A stretch of 64,000 nucleotides of DNA from Reyranella sp. (GTDB taxonomy: Bacteria; Pseudomonadota; Alphaproteobacteria; Reyranellales; Reyranellaceae), in contig JAIEOV010000008.1 of the NCBI GenBank assembly GCA_019750135.1, positions 62,001 to 126,000 of the forward strand. The letters run 5' to 3'. Position numbers and translations under genes: made by a program. The notes below the pieces were generated by a model. The model was not told the DNA's origin, searched no databases, and saw only the letters and a program-made list of their open reading frames with translations. Position 1 is the stretch's first letter. Each line of letters starts with the position of its first letter. Positions 7,830 to 16,357 of this stretch are shown one piece after another.

Positions 7830-8987
7830 ATGAGCGACACGCAGACCGCCGCCGAGCAACGCATTCCCGTCACGGTGCTGACGGGCTTCCTGGGCAGCGG
7901 CAAGACCACGCTGCTGAACAAGCTGCTACGCCGGCCCGAGCTTGCCGACACCGCGGTGATCATCAACGAGTTCGGCGAGATCGGGCTCGACCACCTGCTG
8001 GTCGAGAAGTCCGACGACGAGGGCATGGTGACCCTCAATTCAGGCTGCCTGTGCTGCACGGTGCGCGGCGACCTGGTGCGCACCATGAGCGAGCTGTTCC
8101 TCAAGCGCTCCAAAGGCGAGGTGACGCCGTTTAAGCGCATGGTGGTCGAGACCACCGGGCTGGCCGATCCCGCGCCCATCCTGCACACGCTGATGACCGA
8201 TCCGCTGCTCGCCTCGCGCTACCGCCTCGACGGCGTGGTGACCACGGTCGACGGCGTCAACGGCACCAGCACGCTCGACAACCACGAGGAGGCGGTGAAG
8301 CAAGCCGCCGTCGCCGACCGGCTGCTGCTGACCAAGAGCGACATCGCCGACGCCCCCAAGCTCTCCGAGCTCAAGAGCCGCCTGCACCAGCTCAATCCCG
8401 GCGCGCCGTTCCATGCCATATCGAGCGGCGACATCGATCCCAACGAGATCCTGAACGCCGGCCTCTACAACCCCGATACCAAGAGCGCCGACGTCAAGCG
8501 CTGGCTGCACGAGGAGGCCTACGACCACGGGCATGGCGGCCACGAGCACCATCATCACGGCCATGGGCACGGCCACGATCACGGTCACGACCATCAACAC
8601 GGTCACGGCGAGCAGGACCCGCACAACGTCAATCGCCACGACGATCGCATCAAGGCGTTCTGCATGACCTTCGACGAGCCGATGAGCTGGTCGACGGTGG
8701 CGGCGGCGTTCGATGCGCTGGTGACCTATCGCGGCCCCGACCTGCTGCGCATGAAGGGCATCCTGAACGTCAAGGACACCGACAAGCCCGTCGTGATCCA
8801 CGGCGTGCAGCACGTCTTCCATCCGCCGGCCACGCTCGACGCCTGGCCGGAGGGCGACGACCGCAAGAGCCGCGTCGTGTTCATCACCCGCGACATCGCC
8901 GAGAGCACCATCCGCAAGGTCTTCGCCTCGTTCTTCGACGCCGAGAAGAAGGGCTGGAGCGGCCAGGTCGACCAGCAGCAACAGTAG
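7830..8987 (+). CDS. CobW/COG0523 family GTPase, putative metal chaperone
   Basis: This is a 385-residue G3E-type GTPase. Walker A is GFLGSGKTTLLN, the metal-binding CxCC motif lies in SGCLCCTVRGDL, the switch region is VVETTGLADP and the base-recognition motif is TKSD. A histidine-rich loop (roughly residues 230-265, coded by about 8525-8620) separates the GTPase from the C-terminal CobW_C domain. COG0523 proteins insert or deliver zinc or other metals using GTP. The His-rich loop suggests metal storage or sensing, but the metal and client are unknown. No Zur-type operator is evident upstream, and the gene directly follows the CHAD gene. Confidence 0.88.
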   Translation: MSDTQTAAEQRIPVTVLTGFLGSGKTTLLNKLLRRPELADTAVIINEFGEIGLDHLLVEKSDDEGMVTLNSGCLCCTVRGDLVRTMSELFLKRSKGEVTPFKRMVVETTGLADPAPILHTLMTDPLLASRYRLDGVVTTVDGVNGTSTLDNHEEAVKQAAVADRLLLTKSDIADAPKLSELKSRLHQLNPGAPFHAISSGDIDPNEILNAGLYNPDTKSADVKRWLHEEAYDHGHGGHEHHHHGHGHGHDHGHDHQHGHGEQDPHNVNRHDDRIKAFCMTFDEPMSWSTVAAAFDALVTYRGPDLLRMKGILNVKDTDKPVVIHGVQHVFHPPATLDAWPEGDDRKSRVVFITRDIAESTIRKVFASFFDAEKKGWSGQVDQQQQ

Positions 8988-9068
8988 GCTGGGGGCGCGC
9001 GACTCCAGTCGCGCGTCTTCGTCGATTACACAGCCCATGACGCGCCACTGGAGTGGCGCGCCCCCAGC
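8988..9068. repeat. REP-like paired hairpin, copy 1
   Basis: Outer arms GCTGGGGGCGCGC (8988-9000) and GCGCGCCCCCAGC (9056-9068) are perfect inverted repeats. Inside are two smaller hairpins with ACTCCAGT and ACTGGAGT cores, separated by a linker ending ACACAGCCCATG. The same linker and layout recur at 23351-23434 with different stem sequence. It lies between the CobW-type gene and leuC and may act as a terminator or mRNA-stabilising REP. Confidence 0.75.
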
Positions 9069-9173
9069 GACCGCGCTGCGGTCTTTTCTTCCGCCTCGAT
9101 GCCGTTGTAGGCGATCTCAAAAGATGATGGTGTACGCCTCCGCGCGGCAACGACCGCGCTGGAAGGAAACGCC

Positions 9174-10568
9174 ATGCCGAAGACCCTGTTCGACAAGATC
9201 TGGGATCGCCATGTCATCGCCGATCTCGGCGACGACTACGCGCTGCTGCACATCAGCCGCCATCTGATGCACGACGGCGGCGGCCGCGGGCTCGCCATGA
9301 TCAAGGCGGCCGGCCAGAAGGTGCGCAATCCCGATCTCACCTTCGCCACGTTCGACCACGTCATCTCGACCGAGCCCGGACGCGACCACAACACGCTGAA
9401 GCCCTATGCCCAGCGGCTCTACGACATGCGCGACGAGGCCAGGCGCTGGGGCATCAAGCTTTTCGACCTGGGAAAGCCGGGCCAGGGCATCATCCATGTC
9501 GTCGGTCCCGAGCAGGGCATCAGCCTGCCGGGCACCCTTCTGGTGTGCGGCGACAGCCACACCTGCACCCATGGCGGCATGGGCGCCATCGCCTTCGGCA
9601 TCGGCGCCACCGAGGTGATCCATGTTCTGGCGACTCAGTCGCTGGTCCAGCGCAAGCCCAAGCGGCTGCGCGCCACCTTCGAGGGCACGCGCCACCCCGG
9701 CGTCACGCCCAAGGACATGATCCTGCACTTGATCGGGCAGATCGGCACCGCCGGAGGCACGGGCTATGCCGTGGAATATGCCGGCAGCGCCATCCGCGCC
9801 CTCGAGGTCGAGGGCCGGCTCACCATCTGCAACCTCTCGATCGAGCTCGGCGCCAAGATCGGCATGATCGCGCCCGACGAGAAGACCTTCGCCTATCTCA
9901 AGGGCCGCCCTTATGCGCCGACCGGCGCGATGTGGGACCAGGCCGTTGCCGACTGGCGCGCGCTCGCCAGCGACGCCGACGCAGTGTTCGACCGCGAGGT
10001 CACGATCGATGTGAGCAAGATCGCGCCGCAGATCACCTGGGGCACCAGCCCCGAGATGGTGATCCCGGTCACCGCCAACGTGCCCGATCCCAGCGCCATC
10101 GCCGATCCGGACAAGCAGAAGGCCATGCAGCTGGCGCTGGACTACATGGGGCTGAAGGCCGGCCAGCCGATCCAGGACGCGAAGATCGACTGGGTGTTCA
10201 TCGGCTCGTGCACCAACAGCCGCATGTCCGACCTGCGCGCCGCCGCCGAGGTCGCCAAGGGCCGCAAGGTGGCGGGCCATGTCCGCGCCTGGGTCGTGCC
10301 GGGCTCGGAGAACATCAAGCGCGAGGCCGAAGCCGAAGGCATCGACCGCGTCTTCAAGGAAGCAGGCTTCGAATGGCGCGAGCCCGGCTGCTCGATGTGC
10401 CTCGCCGTCAACGGCGACACCATCGCGCCGGGTCAACGCAGCGTCTCGACCTCCAACCGCAACTTCGTCGGCCGCCAGGGACCGGGCGGGCGCACGCACC
10501 TTGCGAGTCCCGCCATGGCCGCCGCGGCAGCCATCGCCGGCCACATCGCCGACGTCCGTCAGATCTAG
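9174..10568 (+). CDS. leuC: 3-isopropylmalate dehydratase large subunit (LeuC family)
   Basis: At 464 residues this is the normal LeuC length. The three [4Fe-4S] cysteines are in VFIGSCTNSR and GCSMCL. Other aconitase-superfamily signatures are CGDSHTCTHGGMGAIAFGIG and the C-terminal STSNRNFVGRQGPGGRTHL. With LeuD it would isomerise 2- to 3-isopropylmalate in leucine synthesis. The ATG at 9174 has GGAAGG upstream. The N-terminal quarter (around HVISTEPGRDH) departs from the common LeuC pattern, and the gene sits with transport genes and no leuA or leuB, so it may be a paralog acting on another C5-C7 branched hydroxyacid. Confidence 0.85.
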   Translation: MPKTLFDKIWDRHVIADLGDDYALLHISRHLMHDGGGRGLAMIKAAGQKVRNPDLTFATFDHVISTEPGRDHNTLKPYAQRLYDMRDEARRWGIKLFDLGKPGQGIIHVVGPEQGISLPGTLLVCGDSHTCTHGGMGAIAFGIGATEVIHVLATQSLVQRKPKRLRATFEGTRHPGVTPKDMILHLIGQIGTAGGTGYAVEYAGSAIRALEVEGRLTICNLSIELGAKIGMIAPDEKTFAYLKGRPYAPTGAMWDQAVADWRALASDADAVFDREVTIDVSKIAPQITWGTSPEMVIPVTANVPDPSAIADPDKQKAMQLALDYMGLKAGQPIQDAKIDWVFIGSCTNSRMSDLRAAAEVAKGRKVAGHVRAWVVPGSENIKREAEAEGIDRVFKEAGFEWREPGCSMCLAVNGDTIAPGQRSVSTSNRNFVGRQGPGGRTHLASPAMAAAAAIAGHIADVRQI

Positions 10569-10580
10569 GAGGCCGCGACC

Positions 10581-11225
10581 ATGGAAGCCTTCACCGAACT
10601 CGATGCCGTGGCCTCGCCCGTGATGCGCCAGAACATCGACACCGACATCGTGATCCCCATCCATCGGCTGCGCGACGTGGCGCAGGCGGAGCTCGGCGCC
10701 TATGCCTTCGAGCCGTTGCGCTACCTGCCCGACGGCAGCGACAACCCCGAGTTCCCATTGAACAAGCCCGCCTTCAAGGGCGCGCAGATCCTGGTCGCCG
10801 ACAACAACTTCGCCTGCGGCTCGAGCCGCGAGGGCGCGGTGTGGGCGCTGATGGGCATGGGCATCCGCTGCGTGATCGCACCGTCGTTCGGGCCGATCTT
10901 CCACAACAACTGCTTCCAGAACGGCGTGCTGCCCATCCAGCTGCCGCGCGAGGACGTGCTGGCGATCGCGGCCGAGCTCGAGGGCGCGACGCGGCCCGGC
11001 GCCAACAGCGAGCCGCGCCTGGCCATCAACCTGCATGAGCGCACGGTGACGACGCCGTCCGGCCGCAAGATCGAGTTCAAGGTCGACGGCATCCGCCGCG
11101 AGTCTTTGCTCAAGGGGCTGAACGAGGTCGAGCTGACGCTGACCAAGGAAAAAGAAATCGCTGCTCATCAAGCCAAAGCACGCGCCGCGACGCCATGGAT
11201 CTATGCGGTCAGCGACGAGCAATAG
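10581..11225 (+). CDS. leuD: 3-isopropylmalate dehydratase small subunit (LeuD family)
   Basis: This is a 214-residue swivel-domain subunit. The opening reads MRQNIDTDIVIPIHRL, and the signature FACGSSREGAVWALMGMGIRC lies near residue 75, followed by FHNNCFQNGVLPIQL. The gene starts 12 bp after leuC with a strong AGGAGG, so the two are co-translated partners forming the heterodimer. A NitT/TauT-type ABC transporter begins 12 bp downstream in the same direction, which suggests a catabolic role for this copy instead of, or besides, leucine synthesis. That is inferred only from context. Confidence 0.87.
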   Translation: MEAFTELDAVASPVMRQNIDTDIVIPIHRLRDVAQAELGAYAFEPLRYLPDGSDNPEFPLNKPAFKGAQILVADNNFACGSSREGAVWALMGMGIRCVIAPSFGPIFHNNCFQNGVLPIQLPREDVLAIAAELEGATRPGANSEPRLAINLHERTVTTPSGRKIEFKVDGIRRESLLKGLNEVELTLTKEKEIAAHQAKARAATPWIYAVSDEQ

Positions 11226-11237
11226 GGGGAGGAAGAG

Positions 11238-12284
11238 ATGGTCGCTGTCATCAGGCGTCGCAGCATCATTGCTGTCGCCGCGTCCGCACCCGCCTGGGCC
11301 ACCGCCGCCCGCGCGCAGGGCAAGACCGGGTCGGCGGTCTACCCGGTCGCGGTGCCGACCTACGAAGTGCAGTTCGTCGCCCAGGAGAAGGGCTACTTCA
11401 AGGACGAAGGCTACGACTTCAAGCTGATCCAGGGCGGCAATGGCGTGAAGACCCGCGAGATCCTGGCGTCGCGCCAGGGCGACTTCGCCATCGCCGACAT
11501 CGTGCACGTGCTGCAGCTCAACAAGAACGGCCGGCCGACCAAGGCGTTGATCACCGTCGACCAACGCGCGCCCGGCGTGCGCTTCGCCGTGCGCAAGGAC
11601 CTCTACGACCAGGGCATCGACACGGTGCAGAAGGCTGCCGCCTTCAAACGACCCGACGGCAAGCGTGCCATCTTCGGCGTGTCCTCGCTCGGTGGCACCT
11701 CGCACCTGTGGTCGCACTATTTCATGGAGAAGATGGACCTCGCCGACAAGGTGACCTGGGTGCAGACCGGCAATGTCGAGACCATGCTGGGGGCGCTCAA
11801 GACCAAGCAGGTCGATGTGCTGTCGAGCGCGATTTCGGTGACGACCGAGGCCGAGAAGAACGGCTGGGGCAAGGTGATCTACTCGCCGAGCGACGCCAAG
11901 ACCTGGAACGCCGTGATCGGCGGGCCGGTGCCGGTGAACGTCAACTTCTGCCTGACCCAGACGATCGACAAGGAGCCGGAGAAGGTCCAGGCCTTCACCA
12001 ACGCCATCTGGCGCGCCCAGTGCTGGATCAAGGCCAACAGCCCGGAGAACATTTTAGGCACCATCGAGCGTTTCGTCGGCTCGACCTCGCGCGAGTCCAA
12101 CCTGCTCGAGATCGGCGAGCTGAAGGACGTCGCCGACTGGAACGGCCTGATCACGCCGGAATCCTATGCCCGCGGCGAGAAGGTCTGGATCGGCGAGCTC
12201 ACCGGGATCAAGCAAGCCCTCAAGCTCGATGACGCCGTCGCCGACAAGTTCCTCAAGGCGGCGCATGCAAAATACCCCGCCTAG
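11238..12284 (+). CDS. ABC transporter substrate-binding protein, NitT/TauT type
   Basis: The 348 residues begin with a Tat-like signal (RRRSIIAVAASAPAWATAARAQG), so it should be periplasmic. The mature part opens with the NMT1/SsuA-like pattern YEVQFVAQEKGYFKDEGYDFKLIQGGNG, followed by LASRQGDFAIADIVHVLQL. Proteins of this family bind nitrate, sulfonates, pyrimidines or aromatic acids, and the ligand cannot be told here. GGGGAGG precedes the ATG. It overlaps the ATPase gene downstream by 20 bp, forming a complete three-gene importer immediately after leuCD. Confidence 0.88.
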   Translation: MVAVIRRRSIIAVAASAPAWATAARAQGKTGSAVYPVAVPTYEVQFVAQEKGYFKDEGYDFKLIQGGNGVKTREILASRQGDFAIADIVHVLQLNKNGRPTKALITVDQRAPGVRFAVRKDLYDQGIDTVQKAAAFKRPDGKRAIFGVSSLGGTSHLWSHYFMEKMDLADKVTWVQTGNVETMLGALKTKQVDVLSSAISVTTEAEKNGWGKVIYSPSDAKTWNAVIGGPVPVNVNFCLTQTIDKEPEKVQAFTNAIWRAQCWIKANSPENILGTIERFVGSTSRESNLLEIGELKDVADWNGLITPESYARGEKVWIGELTGIKQALKLDDAVADKFLKAAHAKYPA

Positions 12285-13068
12285 GTCGCGTATCGAGATC
12301 GACAGGCTCCGCAAGATCTTCCTCGCCGAAGGCCGCGAGGTCGTCGCCGTCGACGACGCCTCGTTCCGCATCAACGACGGCGAGTTCGTGGCCCTGCTCG
12401 GTCCTTCGGGCTGCGGCAAGAGCACCATCCTCAACATGGTGGCGACCTTGATCGCGCCCAACGGCGGCGACATCCGCGTCGACGATACGCCGGTAATTCC
12501 CGGCCGGCCGATCGGCCAGGTCGGCTACGTCTTCCAGAAGGACACGCTGTTTCCCTGGCGCACCGTCGAAGGCAACATCGGCTATGCGCTGGAGCTCGCG
12601 GGCGTGCCGGCCGGAGAGCGCAAGGCGCGCGTCGCCGAGGCGATCCACCAGGCCGGCCTCGACGGCTTCGACCGCTTCTATCCCGCTTCGCTGTCCGGCG
12701 GCATGCGCCAACGCGTGTCGCTGATGCGCACGCTGATCGCGCGGCCCGAAATCCTCCTGATGGACGAGCCGTTCGGCGCGCTCGACACCCATACCAAGCT
12801 CGACATGCATTCGGTGCTGCTGAGCCTGTGGGAGCGCGAGCGCCAGACGGTGCTGTTCGTCACCCACGATCTCGGCGAGGCGCTGACCTTGGCCGACCGC
12901 ATCATCCTGATGTCGGCGCGGCCCGGTCGCGTGAAGGCCGACTTCAAGGTCGATTTCCCGCGCCCGCGCGATGCCGTGAAGCTGCGCGAGACGCCGCAGT
13001 ATGCCGAGCTGTTCTCCCAGGTCTGGCATTCGCTCGGCGAAGAGTTTGCGAAGGGCCGCAGCGCATGA
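12265..13068 (+). CDS. ABC transporter ATP-binding protein, NitT/TauT type
   Basis: This is a 267-residue ATPase subunit with Walker A GPSGCGKST, Q-loop QKDTLFPWRT, signature LSGGMRQR, Walker B ILLMDEPFGALD and H-loop FVTHDLGEA, the SsuB/TauB pattern. The start ATG at 12265 (MQNTPPRSRIEIDRL) lies inside the end of the binding-protein gene; earlier in-frame starts would only add shadow residues. Its stop overlaps the permease start (ATGA at 13065), so all three transporter parts are translationally coupled. Confidence 0.92.
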   Translation: MQNTPPRSRIEIDRLRKIFLAEGREVVAVDDASFRINDGEFVALLGPSGCGKSTILNMVATLIAPNGGDIRVDDTPVIPGRPIGQVGYVFQKDTLFPWRTVEGNIGYALELAGVPAGERKARVAEAIHQAGLDGFDRFYPASLSGGMRQRVSLMRTLIARPEILLMDEPFGALDTHTKLDMHSVLLSLWERERQTVLFVTHDLGEALTLADRIILMSARPGRVKADFKVDFPRPRDAVKLRETPQYAELFSQVWHSLGEEFAKGRSA

Positions 13069-13931
13069 GACGCGCCATGACGCTCTTCTGGCAGTTGGTT
13101 ATCGGGCTTGGCGCGCTCGCCATCTGGGAATGGGGCTGGAACCTGCACGACAAGGTGCCGTGGCTGGTGCCCGACATCCTCGACCCCTACTTCGTCTCCA
13201 AGCCGTCGGAGATCTACAAGCAGTTCCTGCGCATGGGTTGCCTGGTCTCCTCGCAGGGCGATTGGACCCTGGGCACGCCGGGCGCCTTCGAGAAATGCAT
13301 CGGGCGGTCGGAGAACAATCTCTGGATCGCCACCTACTTCACCCTGAAGAACACGCTGTGGGGCTTCGCCACCGGCGTGAGCTCGGGCTTCGTGCTCGGC
13401 CTGCTGCTGGGCCGTTCCGATCGCTTGAGCGAGATCTTCTATCCCTACATCACCGCCTTCAACTCGATTCCGCGCATTGCGCTGGCGCCCATCATCATCC
13501 TGGCCTTCGGCATCGGTGACGCCTCCAAGATCGTGACCGCCTGGCTGGTCGTGGTCTTCCTGGTGTTCTTCAACACCTTCGAGGGCGCCCGCTCCGTCGA
13601 CCGCGATCACATCAACGCCGCTCGCCTGCTCGGCGCCGGCGAATGGCAGGTGACCCGCACGGTGATCGTGCCTTCGACCATGGCCTGGCTGTTCGCCTCG
13701 CTGACGCCGGCCGTCTCCTTCTCTCTGATCGGCGTCATCGTCGGCGAGTTCATCGGCGCCGAGCACGGCATCGGCCGCATGATCATCGAGGCCGAGGCGC
13801 GTGGCGAGGCCGCTGGCATGATGGTGGCGGTATTCGTGCTGATGATCGTGGGCGTGATCCTCGCCGCCGGCGTGCGGCGCATCCAGGCCTACTTGCTGCG
13901 CTGGCGGCCAGCGTCCACCATGGCGACCTAA
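13065..13931 (+). CDS. ABC transporter permease, NitT/TauT type
   Basis: This is a 288-residue inner-membrane subunit of the BPD_transp_1 family. A first hydrophobic helix (residues 5-22) and at least five more segments are visible, for example TLWGFATGVSSGFVLGLLLG and FSLIGVIVGEFIG. The cytoplasmic EAA-like loop is NAARLLGAGEWQVTRTVIVP, which docks to the ATPase. An insert between the first helix and the conserved core (residues 45-80, containing two cysteines) is longer than usual. The start is the ATG in the ATGA overlap with the ATPase gene. Confidence 0.9.
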   Translation: MRRAMTLFWQLVIGLGALAIWEWGWNLHDKVPWLVPDILDPYFVSKPSEIYKQFLRMGCLVSSQGDWTLGTPGAFEKCIGRSENNLWIATYFTLKNTLWGFATGVSSGFVLGLLLGRSDRLSEIFYPYITAFNSIPRIALAPIIILAFGIGDASKIVTAWLVVVFLVFFNTFEGARSVDRDHINAARLLGAGEWQVTRTVIVPSTMAWLFASLTPAVSFSLIGVIVGEFIGAEHGIGRMIIEAEARGEAAGMMVAVFVLMIVGVILAAGVRRIQAYLLRWRPASTMAT

Positions 13932-13968
13932 TAAGGCCAACAAGGCCATCAAATTAGGGAGGACCACC

Positions 13969-14928
13969 ATGCTTCGACGCCATCTCCTGGCCGGATCGCT
14001 CGCGCTTGCCGCCATGCCCGCAGCCGCACAAACCTGGCCGAACAGGCCTGTGCGCATCGTCGTGCCGTTCGGGCCGGGCGGACCCGCCGACATCTATGCG
14101 CGCGTCCTCGGCCAGGAGCTGGGCGAGGCGCTTAAGCAGCAGTTCGTGATCGAAAACAAGACCGGAGCGGGCGGCACGATCGGCGCCGACATCGTCGCCA
14201 AGGCTGCCCCCGACGGCTACACGCTGCTGATGATGTCGAACACGCTCACCACCAATGAGACACTGCTGGCCAACAAGCCCTACGCGCTGATGCGCGATCT
14301 CACCGCGGTGGCGCCGGTCAATGCCTCGGACCTGGTGATGGTGGTGACGCCGTCGGTCACGGCCAACACGCTGAAGGAGCTGATAGCGCTCGCCAAGGCC
14401 GAGCCTGGCAAGCTTGCCTACGCCTCGGCGGGTCCGGGCACGCCCTATCATCTCTCCGTCGAGCTCTTCAAGACGATGACCGGCACCGACCTGTTGCACG
14501 TGCCCTTCAAGAACAGCGGTGATGCCCGCAATGCCGTGGTCGGCGGCCATGTGCAGATGATGCTGGATGCGGTCACCGCCATGAAGCCGATCATCGACAG
14601 CGGCCAGGTGCGCGCGCTCGCGACCACCGGCGACAAGCGCTCCGCCGTGCTGCCCAACGTGCCGACGGTGAGCGAGGCCGGCGTGCCCGGCTACGAGGCG
14701 ACGCTGTGGCTCGGCATCATGGCGCCCACGGGCACGCCCAAGGACATCGTCGAGCGGCTGAACGCCGAGATCGGCAAGGCCATCGCCAAGCCCGCGATCC
14801 GCGAGGCGTGGGCCAAGCAGGGCGCCGAGCCCATGACCATGACGGCCGCCGAGTTCGAGGCCTTCCTGAAGAAGGACATCGACAAGTGGGCCAAGGTCAT
14901 CCAGCAGGCCGGCATCAAGGCGCCGTGA
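13969..14928 (+). CDS. Bug-type (TctC-like) tripartite tricarboxylate transporter binding protein
   Basis: The 319 residues begin with a Tat-like signal MLRRHLLAGSLALAAMPAAAQ. The mature protein has the family fingerprint: WPNRPVRIVVPFGPGGPADIYARVLG, then GTIGADIVAKAAPDGYTLLMM and YASAGPGTPYHLSVELFK. Such proteins bind carboxylates and usually pair with TctAB membrane proteins, but none is nearby, so this is an orphan receptor like many in these genomes. AGGGAGG precedes the ATG. The stop codon overlaps the GTG start of the next gene. Confidence 0.9.
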   Translation: MLRRHLLAGSLALAAMPAAAQTWPNRPVRIVVPFGPGGPADIYARVLGQELGEALKQQFVIENKTGAGGTIGADIVAKAAPDGYTLLMMSNTLTTNETLLANKPYALMRDLTAVAPVNASDLVMVVTPSVTANTLKELIALAKAEPGKLAYASAGPGTPYHLSVELFKTMTGTDLLHVPFKNSGDARNAVVGGHVQMMLDAVTAMKPIIDSGQVRALATTGDKRSAVLPNVPTVSEAGVPGYEATLWLGIMAPTGTPKDIVERLNAEIGKAIAKPAIREAWAKQGAEPMTMTAAEFEAFLKKDIDKWAKVIQQAGIKAP

Positions 14929-15620
14929 CCGTCGTCCGCCTCCTGAGCGGCGGCGCCGCGCAAGGCCTGGTCGACAGCGTGCGACCGGCCTTCGAAGCCA
15001 GGACCGGATGCACCATCGACGGCGTGTTCGGCGCCGTCGGCGCCATGAAGGCCCGCCTGCTGTCGGGCGAGCCGGCCGATCTCCTGATCCTGAGCCGCGC
15101 GCTGATCGACGAGCTGGCCCGGGTCGGCCACGCCGTGTCGGCCTCGATCCGGGACATCGGTGACGTCCCGACGGCGGTCGCGGTGCGTTCGGCCGACGCG
15201 CCACCGCGGCTGGCCACCGCCGGCGACCTGCGCGACGCGCTACGCGCCGCCGACGAGATCCATTTCCCCGATCCCGAGCTCGCCACCGCCGGCATCCACT
15301 TTGCCAAGGTGATGCGCGATCTCGGCGTATGGGACGAGCTTCGCGAGCGCCTGCGGCCGGCACCCAACGGTGCAACGGCGATGGCCGCACTCGCCGCATC
15401 CAAGAGCTCAAGACCCATCGGCTGCACTCAGGCGACCGAGATCCTGTCGACGCCGGGCATCGTCGTCGCGGCACCACTGCCGCCGGGATGCGCCTTGGCC
15501 ACGACCTACACCTGCTCGGTCACGAGCCGCGCGGCGGCGTCCCAGGAAGCGGAATCACTGGTCGCGTTGCTGACCAGCGACGCGGACCGCGAGGCACGCC
15601 GCGCACTCGGATTTGTCTGA
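14925..15620 (+). CDS. ModA-like type 2 periplasmic binding protein domain, solitary
   Basis: The 231 residues start at a GTG that overlaps the previous stop (GTGA). The pattern VRLLSGGAAQGLVDSVRPAFEARTG, then GAMKARLLSGEPADLLILS, IHFAKVMRDLGVWDEL and SRPIGCTQATEIL, matches the molybdate-binding (ModA-like) family and its DUF/solitary relatives. There is no obvious signal peptide, which is odd for a binding protein. Either an upstream start is missed or it acts in the cytoplasm. No modBC genes are adjacent. Translational coupling to the Bug-type gene suggests a shared substrate or pathway. Confidence 0.7.
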   Translation: MTVVRLLSGGAAQGLVDSVRPAFEARTGCTIDGVFGAVGAMKARLLSGEPADLLILSRALIDELARVGHAVSASIRDIGDVPTAVAVRSADAPPRLATAGDLRDALRAADEIHFPDPELATAGIHFAKVMRDLGVWDELRERLRPAPNGATAMAALAASKSSRPIGCTQATEILSTPGIVVAAPLPPGCALATTYTCSVTSRAAASQEAESLVALLTSDADREARRALGFV

Positions 15621-16126
15621 TCAGGCCGACGACGCTGCACTGCTGTCAGCGGTGCGCGATGTTTCCGGGGGTTTCCGGCGTTTCCGCCGGAGAATCTGGT
15701 AGCACTTCGAGAACGCACCCCCTATCGGTTGGGGCCCGTTGCGAATTCGGATAGTGCATAGAGCGGGAACGCGGGGATGCCGCGCAACAGGCCATCACAA
15801 TATAACTTAGGTGTAGCTTAGTCAACAACTGAAGTCAGCGCGAGCCAGTTTCGTTTTCGCGACTTTTGAGGCTCCGTAGAGGGCCATGTATGGCAACTCG
15901 AAGGGACGACGACCCAACTCCTTGTGTCGCCAAGCCCGAGTGCCAGCAATGCTTTCAACGCGCACTGGGTCAGCGGTCCTGTGTCGCCCAACTCCAATCC
16001 GTCAAGACTCCGCGAGGAACTATCAGCGACCCGAGGTGCGTTCGCGTCTGAACCTGAGGGCAGTGCCGACCAGAGGTGAGCACCGCAGCGCCGCGTAGAT
16101 ACCGCTCCGCCGCTGTGACTCTTCAG
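15621..16126. other. 506-bp stretch without a convincing gene
   Basis: No ORF here has credible coding character. It holds a small inverted motif in TTTCCGGCGTTTCCGCCGG near 15672 and the first copy of a 77-bp repeat (15801-15877) whose minus strand carries promoter-like hexamers. Nothing else is evident. Confidence 0.5.
15801..15877 (-). repeat. 77-bp repeat with promoter-like hexamers, copy 1
   Basis: It aligns without gaps to 57626-57702. Read on the minus strand, both copies keep TTGACT and, 15 bases on, TATATT here (TATACT in the other copy), while the 15-base spacer differs. Upstream of the -35-like element the block GTCAACAACT-AAGTCAGCG and TCGTTTTCGCG (plus-strand reading) is also kept. 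It could be a mobile-element remnant, a duplicated promoter region, or the promoter of an unknown small RNA. Confidence 0.5.
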
Positions 16127-16231
16127 TCAGTGCCGCCTGATGGTCGCTCGCAGCCGATTCGCGGACAGGCCTTGTTGCCGTAACTGCTTGCGATAGTTCC
16201 CCGCCGCGCGATCCCGTCCTGTATCGGTCAT
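16127..16231 (-). CDS. possible 34-residue basic protein
   Basis: This is a short minus-strand ORF from ATG at 16231, reading MTDTGRDRAAGNYRKQLRQQ and then a basic C-terminus. GGCGAGGCG lies just upstream as a possible ribosome site. It has 8 arginines and lysines in 34 residues, as seen in small nucleic-acid-binding or cryptic proteins. No family is recognised. It lies upstream of and divergent from the enoyl-CoA hydratase-like gene. It may be a chance ORF. Confidence 0.3.
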   Translation of the reverse strand: MTDTGRDRAAGNYRKQLRQQGLSANRLRATIRRH

Positions 16232-16357
16232 GATCGCCTCGCCTCCTCTGTGATCTGCTCTATGATAATGCCAACCGCAAGGCGGCTGGCACGCCTTGCT
16301 TGCTGCGCCGGGACAGCGGCAAACTTGGGTGCAACCACCAGCACGAAGAGAACAGAC

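Noticed and set aside
8525-8620. The His-rich tract as an engineered or low-quality sequence
   Set aside because: Histidine-rich loops are typical of COG0523 GTPases, and the reading frame continues correctly into the CobW_C domain.
9117-11717. An 866-residue minus-strand ORF opposite leuC and leuD
   Set aside because: It is the antisense of well-supported leuC/leuD. High GC keeps the opposite frame open; the protein is low-complexity and matches no family.
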